64,000 nucleotides of DNA from Clostridiales bacterium (GTDB lineage Bacteria; Bacillota; Clostridia; Oscillospirales; Oscillospiraceae). The DNA lies in contig JALFUW010000029.1 of assembly GCA_022786995.1 (NCBI GenBank), positions 1 to 64,000 of the forward strand, read 5' to 3'. Made by a program: the position numbers and the translations under genes. Of the stretch, positions 59,568 through 64,000 are shown piece after piece; within the stretch, counting starts at the first letter, position 1, and each line of letters starts with the position of its first letter. The notes under the pieces are model-generated. The model was not told where the DNA came from, searched no databases, and worked only from the letters and a program-made list of their open reading frames with translations.

Positions 59568-59643
59568 AACGATACCGAGCAAAAACCAATGGTGTTACGA
59601 TTACCACCTGGCTTCGTAACGCATTGGCGGGCCGCCCTGCGGC
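59568..59643 (-). repeat. Type C stop-proximal repeat C7
   Basis: On the minus strand it begins on the base after the permease stop: GCCGCAGGGCGGCC, GCCAATGCGTTACGA, then TCGTAACACCATTGG and GCTCGGTATCG. This copy shows the hairpin best: CCAATG with CATTGG and GTTACGA with TCGTAAC. Confidence 0.78.
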
Positions 59644-60675
59644 CTAGCGGCTGCCTTTGTCGTAGGGGATGCCCTCGGCCTTGGGGGCACGGGACTTTTT
59701 CGACGTGAAGGCCAGCACCGCCAGCGTCACGAGGTACGGAAGCATCCGATACAGGTGGGAGCTGATGCCGATGTTTGCCAGGGTGAAAACACCGTCGCCG
59801 TTGAGATCAATGGAGCTGTAGGCCGCAGCAATGCACTTGAACAGGCCGAACAGCAGCGACGCGCCCGCAATGTTCAGGGGCTTCCAGTTGCCGAAGATCA
59901 TAACCGCCAGGGCCAGGAAGCCGAAGCCTGCCACGTCGCCGTTGGCGGTGCAGTTGGCGGTGGTCAGGGAGTACACGAAGCCGCCCATGCCCGCCAGCGC
60001 GCCGGAAATGGTGGTACCTGCATAGCGCATTTTGTAGACATTGATACCCAGAGAGTCCGCCGCCTGGGGATTCTCGCCGCAGGAGCGCAGCCGCAGGCCA
60101 AACCGGGTCTTGTAGAGAATGATGGACAGAACGAGAAAGACCAGAATGCAGACATAGGTGGCAAGGTAGACCTTATGGATGAAGGTCTCGCCCAGGAAGC
60201 CGATATCCACATCCTTCTTGATGCCGAAGGTGGACTTCTTGATCATAAACCAGGAGGCAGCGTCGCCGGTGGTCATCTGCAGGGTGTTCTGATTGGCGAG
60301 GATACGGACAAGGAACAGCACCAGCGCGGGGGCCATCATGTTCAGGGCGGTGCCGCCCACGGTCTGGTCGGCCTTCAGATTGATGGAGGCGAAGCTCAGC
60401 AGCAGGGAGAACAGCGCGCCCATGGCGGCGGAGGCCAGCATTGCCAGCAGTTCCAAGCCCTGCAGGGTCAGCCAGTCGCCGCTCTTCGCGGCCTCAGTGA
60501 ACACGTCAAAGCTCTGCATGGAGCGAACGAACAGCACGCCGATGAAGGCGCCGAAGATCATAATACCTTCCAGTGCCAGGTTGATGATACCGCTTCGCTC
60601 GGCAAAGACGCCGGCAAGGGCAACCACCATCAGGGGTACCGCGTACAGAAGGGTCTGCTGAATCAGAAAACTCAT
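59644..60675 (-). CDS. Nucleoside-type ABC transporter permease (second)
   Basis: 343 residues with about eight to ten membrane segments, of the BPD_transp_2 family. N-terminal L-Y-A-V-P-L-M-V-V-A-L-A-G-V-F-A-E-R-S-G-I-I-N-L-A-L-E-G-I-M is nearly diagnostic of the NupQ/YufQ-type permease of BMP-family nucleoside importers. It overlaps the preceding permease by 4 nt. Nucleosides as cargo fit the neighbouring purine genes but are inferred from family. Confidence 0.9.
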   Translation of the reverse strand: MSFLIQQTLLYAVPLMVVALAGVFAERSGIINLALEGIMIFGAFIGVLFVRSMQSFDVFTEAAKSGDWLTLQGLELLAMLASAAMGALFSLLLSFASINLKADQTVGGTALNMMAPALVLFLVRILANQNTLQMTTGDAASWFMIKKSTFGIKKDVDIGFLGETFIHKVYLATYVCILVFLVLSIILYKTRFGLRLRSCGENPQAADSLGINVYKMRYAGTTISGALAGMGGFVYSLTTANCTANGDVAGFGFLALAVMIFGNWKPLNIAGASLLFGLFKCIAAAYSSIDLNGDGVFTLANIGISSHLYRMLPYLVTLAVLAFTSKKSRAPKAEGIPYDKGSR

Positions 60676-61907
60676 GCCTGCTCGCCTCCTTCTTTGGTGT
60701 TTTGGGGATTATTCATGGGAGGTTCCGCGTTGGCGTTGGACGCGCCGCTGCGGGGCTTGCCGGTGATCAGGGTGCGGATCACCAGAGAGAAAGCGCTGAG
60801 GTAGACGATGACGGAGATAATGACGTCGGTGATATACTCGTTATAGGCCGTCAGGCCGGTGAGCTGCTGACCCACGATGTCCAGCATCGCCATGAAAATG
60901 GCGGTGAAGATCACGCCGATGGGATTGCTCACCGCCAGCAGCGCCACGGGGATGCCGTTGAAGCCGATGGAGGGCAGGGACTGGTAGGTGGACCAGTAGA
61001 ACTCGGTGTTGCCGGACAGCCAGTACAGCGCCGCGCCGCCGCCGGCAAGGCAGCCGGCAATGGCCATGGACAGCACGATGTTGCGCTTGTCGTTGATGCC
61101 CGCGTACCGGGCGGCATGGCGGTTTGAGCCGCAGGCCTTCAGCTGGTAGCCCATGGTGGTCTTGGTCATGAGTACGTAGACGCCGATGGCGATGAGGATG
61201 GCAATGAGGATGCCGCCGTTGACCTGAGAGCCGGGGAACAGCTTGTCAAGGCCCAGCTTGGGCGTTGCCACGCCGTTGAAGGAGGTTTTGTAGATATAGC
61301 CCGCCTTGGTGTTCTCCACCATGTTCTTGAAGTTGCTCACGTCAAAGGACCAGGTGACCAGGTTCGCCGCCAGCCAGTTGGTCATGATGCAGGCGAGGAC
61401 TTCGTTGATGTTCAGGAAGGCTTTCAGCATACCGGGAATCGCGCCCCAGGCAGCGCCCGCCAGGCAGCCGCCAAGGAATGCCAGAATCCAGATCAGCCCC
61501 GCGGGGACAGAGGCGGAGGGAATGCCCAATGCGATCACCAGGGAGACCAGGGTGCCCATCAGGTACTGGCCCGGCGCACCGATGTTGAATAGACCCGTCT
61601 TGTAGGCCACAGCCACGGAAAGGCCGGTCATGATCAGCGGGGTCGCCCGGAAGAGCATATTGCCCAGAGACTGGGCGTTGTAGCCCCAGGCCAGCTGACC
61701 CGCGGCATTGCGGCCCTTGGACAGGATACCGGCAAAGATCAGCCGGACGCCGTCCCAGATACCCGCGCCGGAGATGGTGTCCTTGGTCAGGCCGACGATC
61801 ACCACGACCAGAACGCCAACCAGCAGACCGATGAGGATGGAGATCAGCGAAGCAAGGACTTTCTTCGTGGCGTCCTTTTCGTAAAGATTCAGAAGGGAGT
61901 TTTTCAT
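60672..61907 (-). CDS. Nucleoside-type ABC transporter permease (first)
   Basis: 411 residues, BPD_transp_2 family of the NupP/YufP type: a cytoplasmic start, then a strong segment (V-L-A-S-L-I-S-I-L-I-G-L-L-V-G-V-L-V-V-V-I-V-G-L) and about eight more. It contains the conserved K-T-G-L-F-N-I-G-A-P-G-Q-Y-L-M-G loop and S-L-P-S-I-G-F-N-G-I-P-V-A-L. It pairs with the second permease to form the channel. Overlaps of 4 nt on both sides indicate one transcript. Confidence 0.9.
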   Translation of the reverse strand: MKNSLLNLYEKDATKKVLASLISILIGLLVGVLVVVIVGLTKDTISGAGIWDGVRLIFAGILSKGRNAAGQLAWGYNAQSLGNMLFRATPLIMTGLSVAVAYKTGLFNIGAPGQYLMGTLVSLVIALGIPSASVPAGLIWILAFLGGCLAGAAWGAIPGMLKAFLNINEVLACIMTNWLAANLVTWSFDVSNFKNMVENTKAGYIYKTSFNGVATPKLGLDKLFPGSQVNGGILIAILIAIGVYVLMTKTTMGYQLKACGSNRHAARYAGINDKRNIVLSMAIAGCLAGGGAALYWLSGNTEFYWSTYQSLPSIGFNGIPVALLAVSNPIGVIFTAIFMAMLDIVGQQLTGLTAYNEYITDVIISVIVYLSAFSLVIRTLITGKPRSGASNANAEPPMNNPQNTKEGGEQA

Positions 61908-63448
61908 TCGTGCCGCTCTCCTTTCCCGCTGCGCTTGGCGCCGGCCATGTAGAGGCCCAGCTCCTGCACAGTCGTCGTTTTCGGGTCAAGCTCGCCCACA
62001 ATCTCACCCTCGTACATGACGAGAATTCGGTCAGAGACGTTCATAACCTCGTCCAGCTCCAGGGATACCAGCAGCACGGCTTTTCCGGCGTCCCGCTGGG
62101 CGATGAGCTGCTTGTGGATATACTCGATGGCACCCACGTCCAGACCACGGGTGGGCTGAACCGCCACCAGCAGGGGATTTTCCCGGTCCAGCTCCCGGCC
62201 GATGATGGCCTTCTGCTGGTTGCCGCCGGACATGCTCCGGGTCACGGTGACGGGGCCCTGACCGCTGCGGACGTCATACTGGTCGATGATCTTCTCGGCG
62301 TACTGCCGCACCGCGTCCTTGCGGATGAAGCCCATGTGCTGGAAGCGGGGATCCTCAAAGGTCTGGAGCACCAGATTGTTTTCCAGCGTGTCATCCAGCA
62401 CCAGACCATGCTTGTGCCGGTCCTCGGGAATGTGGCTCATGCCCGCTTCGCTGCGCTTGCGGACGGAGCCGTGGGAAATGTCGTGGCCGCAGAGGGTGAT
62501 ATGCCCGGAGGAGGCCTTTTCCAGCCCGGTCAGGCCGTAGACCAGCTCCGTCTGACCGTTGCCGTCGATACCCGCGATACACACGATCTCGCCAGCGCGA
62601 ATCTGGAAGGAGACGTGGTTGACGGCGTTCTTCTTGCTGGTCTTGGAGGGGACAGTCAGATCCTGAACGTCCAGAACCACCTCGCCGGGATGGGCCGGGC
62701 CTTTTTGCACCTGCAACTGGACGGGACGGCCCACCATCATGTTGCTCAGTTCCTGCTTGTTCGTGTCCTTGATGTCCACGGTGCCAACGTACTTGCCCTT
62801 GCGCAGAACGGTACAGCGGTCGGCTACCGCCATGATTTCGTTGAGCTTGTGGGTGATGAACAGAATGGACTTGCCTTCCTTGGCAAAGGAACGCATGATC
62901 TCCATCAGCTCGTCGATTTCCTGGGGGGTCAGCACGGCGGTGGGCTCGTCAAAAATGAGAATTTCATTGTCCCGGTACAGCATTTTCAGGATCTCCACCC
63001 GCTGCTGCATACCCACGGTGATATCCTCCACCTTGGCGTCCAGATCCACAGAAAGCTTGTACTTTTCGGACAGGGCCTGCACCTTCTGGCGGGCGGTTTT
63101 CCGCTGGAGGAAGCCCATTTTTGTGTCCTCCGCGCCCAGAATGATGTTGTCCAGCACGCTGAACACATCCACCAGCTTGAAGTGCTGATGCACCATGCCG
63201 ATGTGGAGGGCTGTGGCATCATTGGGGTTGTTGATTTTTACAATCTCGCCATTTTTCTTGATGACGCCCGCTTCCGGCTGATAAAGGCCGAACAGAACGC
63301 TCATCAGCGTGGATTTTCCCGCGCCGTTTTCTCCCAGCAGGGCGTGGATTTCGCCCCGGCGAAGCTGGAGCGTGATGTTGTCATTGGCCACAATGCCGGG
63401 GAATTCTTTCCTGATGTTGAGCATTTCAATAATGTAATCGGATTGCAT
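61904..63448 (-). CDS. Nucleoside-type ABC transporter, dual ATP-binding subunit
   Basis: 514 residues from the ATG at 63448 ([21 protein letters not shown]). Two ABC domains of the sugar/nucleoside type: the first with Walker [10 protein letters not shown] and Walker B I-L-I-F-D-E-P-T, the second with a degenerate P-loop ([10 protein letters not shown]) and signature S-G-G-N-Q-Q-K. It powers the two permeases downstream. The BMP-type binding lipoprotein that completes such importers is not in the window. Confidence 0.92.
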   Translation of the reverse strand: MQSDYIIEMLNIRKEFPGIVANDNITLQLRRGEIHALLGENGAGKSTLMSVLFGLYQPEAGVIKKNGEIVKINNPNDATALHIGMVHQHFKLVDVFSVLDNIILGAEDTKMGFLQRKTARQKVQALSEKYKLSVDLDAKVEDITVGMQQRVEILKMLYRDNEILIFDEPTAVLTPQEIDELMEIMRSFAKEGKSILFITHKLNEIMAVADRCTVLRKGKYVGTVDIKDTNKQELSNMMVGRPVQLQVQKGPAHPGEVVLDVQDLTVPSKTSKKNAVNHVSFQIRAGEIVCIAGIDGNGQTELVYGLTGLEKASSGHITLCGHDISHGSVRKRSEAGMSHIPEDRHKHGLVLDDTLENNLVLQTFEDPRFQHMGFIRKDAVRQYAEKIIDQYDVRSGQGPVTVTRSMSGGNQQKAIIGRELDRENPLLVAVQPTRGLDVGAIEYIHKQLIAQRDAGKAVLLVSLELDEVMNVSDRILVMYEGEIVGELDPKTTTVQELGLYMAGAKRSGKGERHE

Positions 63449-63487
63449 TTTTGAAGCGCCCTCCTTTCCCGGATAAATAACGATAAC

Positions 63488-63516
63488 ATTATATACTGAA
63501 AAACAGCAAAAAGCAA
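63488..63516 (-). promoter_or_regulatory. Promoter of the ABC transporter operon
   Basis: TTGCTT and a perfect TATAAT with a 17-bp spacer on the minus strand, 40 bp before the first gene. No purine riboswitch is seen. Confidence 0.7.
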
Positions 63517-63586
63517 GAAGCGGTTTAGGGCAATTGCACAGTCGGCGAGCTGCTGAGGATGACAGAATACGCGCACTGCACGATTG

Positions 63587-63634
63587 GGTCAAAATCCCCC
63601 GCCGAATCGCCTTGCACCATTATGCGGTGTTGCC
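63587..63634. repeat. Partial copy of the type T element
   Basis: About 48 bp ending TTATGCGGTGTTGCC resemble the right end of the type T element (63752-63799) and lie immediately before it; the two share the TTAA at 63635. Confidence 0.6.
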
Positions 63635-63803
63635 TTAAGGCAGCACCGCACAATTGCGTCTGCGGATCTCAGCGGATATTTTGCACCAGTTCCGCAGTTC
63701 CAAAAACGGGAAATACATACAGTATTCCCGCGTTTTCGGAGCTTTGAACCGGCACAAAATCTCTCGCTGAGCTTCCTTGCCGAATTATGCGGTGCTGCCT
63801 TAA
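63635..63803. repeat. Type T miniature element (169 bp, TTAA ends)
   Basis: TTAAGGCAGCACCGCA at 63635-63650 and its exact inverse at 63788-63803 enclose an interior that is itself largely palindromic (for example GGGAATAC...GTATTCCC-like arms near 63708-63732). No coding potential. It resembles a MITE. Confidence 0.72.
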
Positions 63804-63810
63804 TATTCTT

Positions 63811-63855
63811 TTAAGAATTCTCCCTCTTTCTTCTTAAGAAAAAGGATGGTATAAT
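63811..63855 (+). promoter_or_regulatory. Promoter region of the response regulator with TTAAGAA direct repeats
   Basis: A perfect TATAAT is at 63850-63855. TTAAGAA occurs at 63811-63817 and 63834-63840, 23 bp apart. The -35 box is poor (TTTCTT), as in activator-dependent promoters of OmpR-family regulators. Confidence 0.5.
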
Positions 63856-63887
63856 ACGAAACAGAAAGAGAAAGAGGGGCGAGGAAC

Positions 63888-64000
63888 GTGTATAATGTTC
63901 TGATTTGTGACGATCAGCCGGATATTGTCAACGCGCTGAAAATTTACCTGACGCCGGAGGGATACCATCTGTTTGAAGCCTACACCGGGCAGGAGGCGCT
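63888..64000 (+). CDS. Response regulator, receiver domain start (truncated at the window's right edge)
   Basis: The frame opens at a GTG (63888) after GAGGGGCGAGGA and runs off the window. The 37 visible residues begin M-Y-N-V-L-I-C-D-D-Q-P-D-I-V, with the acidic pair of a CheY-like receiver, then A-L-K-I-Y-L-T and Y-T-G-Q-E-A-L. An OmpR-type effector is likely from the TTAAGAA repeats in its promoter, but the output domain is outside the window. Confidence 0.8.
   Translation, partial: MYNVLICDDQPDIVNALKIYLTPEGYHLFEAYTGQEA

Noticed and set aside
1-64000. tRNA or rRNA genes
   Set aside because: No cloverleaf with a T-loop consensus and no rRNA-like sequence was recognised by eye; a tRNAscan run would settle this.

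Overview
The window looks like the chromosome of a high-GC anaerobic gut Clostridia member, probably Oscillospiraceae/Ruminococcaceae-like. This is inferred from the clostridial forms of PurL and of the split PurH/PurO pair, a class B sortase, VanW, T-box and ZTP riboswitches, near-consensus sigma-A promoters, and the Wood-Ljungdahl genes. No rRNA, tRNA, CRISPR array, prophage or full insertion sequence was seen.

Layout. 1-11 kb: a truncated unknown gene, a VanW-like protein, a YhaO/YhaN-type phosphoesterase/ATPase pair, YmdB, a leucine-rich-repeat-like surface protein, sortase B and an intracellular family 2 glycosidase. 11-15 kb: the methyl-branch enzymes fhs, fchA and folD. 15-18 kb (minus): the conserved rpmH-rnpA-yidD-yidC-jag operon. 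18-26 kb (minus): a CapA lipoprotein, TypA, a Fur-family regulator with a QueD-like protein, marR-MATE, and LytTR with a small membrane protein. 25.6-36.6 kb (minus): a carbonyl-branch cluster, metF-cooC-acsD-acsC/E-(PH-like)-acsB-acsV-DUF3786, without a CO dehydrogenase gene; acsC and acsE are one reading frame. 36.7-45.5 kb: T-box-controlled thrS, a 3D-domain cell-wall protein, an EamA exporter, rsmA, a HAD phosphatase, YdcF, and a TM1266-like regulator with an ECF S-component. 45.5-63.5 kb: a DUF1576 membrane protein divergent from purE, each behind its own ZTP riboswitch, then purECF-M-N-O-H-D-L and a convergent nucleoside-type ABC transporter. The right edge cuts a response regulator.

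The parts fit together. Formate is activated by Fhs, carried through FchA, FolD and MetF to methyl-THF, and passed by the AcsE domain to the corrinoid protein and on to acetyl-CoA synthase. The same 10-formyl-THF pool feeds PurN and the AICAR transformylase. ZTP, the alarmone for low 10-formyl-THF, is read by both riboswitches at 47 kb.

The intergenic DNA is full of small repeats in at least five families: (A) GGGCGG palindromes with long perfect inverted ends; (B) GTCATTGCGA...TCGCAATGAC elements; (C) a hairpin element always just after a stop codon and always in the same orientation; (H) inverted arrays of variable heptamers, one of which carries a four-helix-bundle gene; and (T) a TTAA-ended miniature element. 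Families C and H, the AcsC-AcsE fusion, the DUF1576-ZTP link and a PurF without its catalytic cysteine are the most interesting items.
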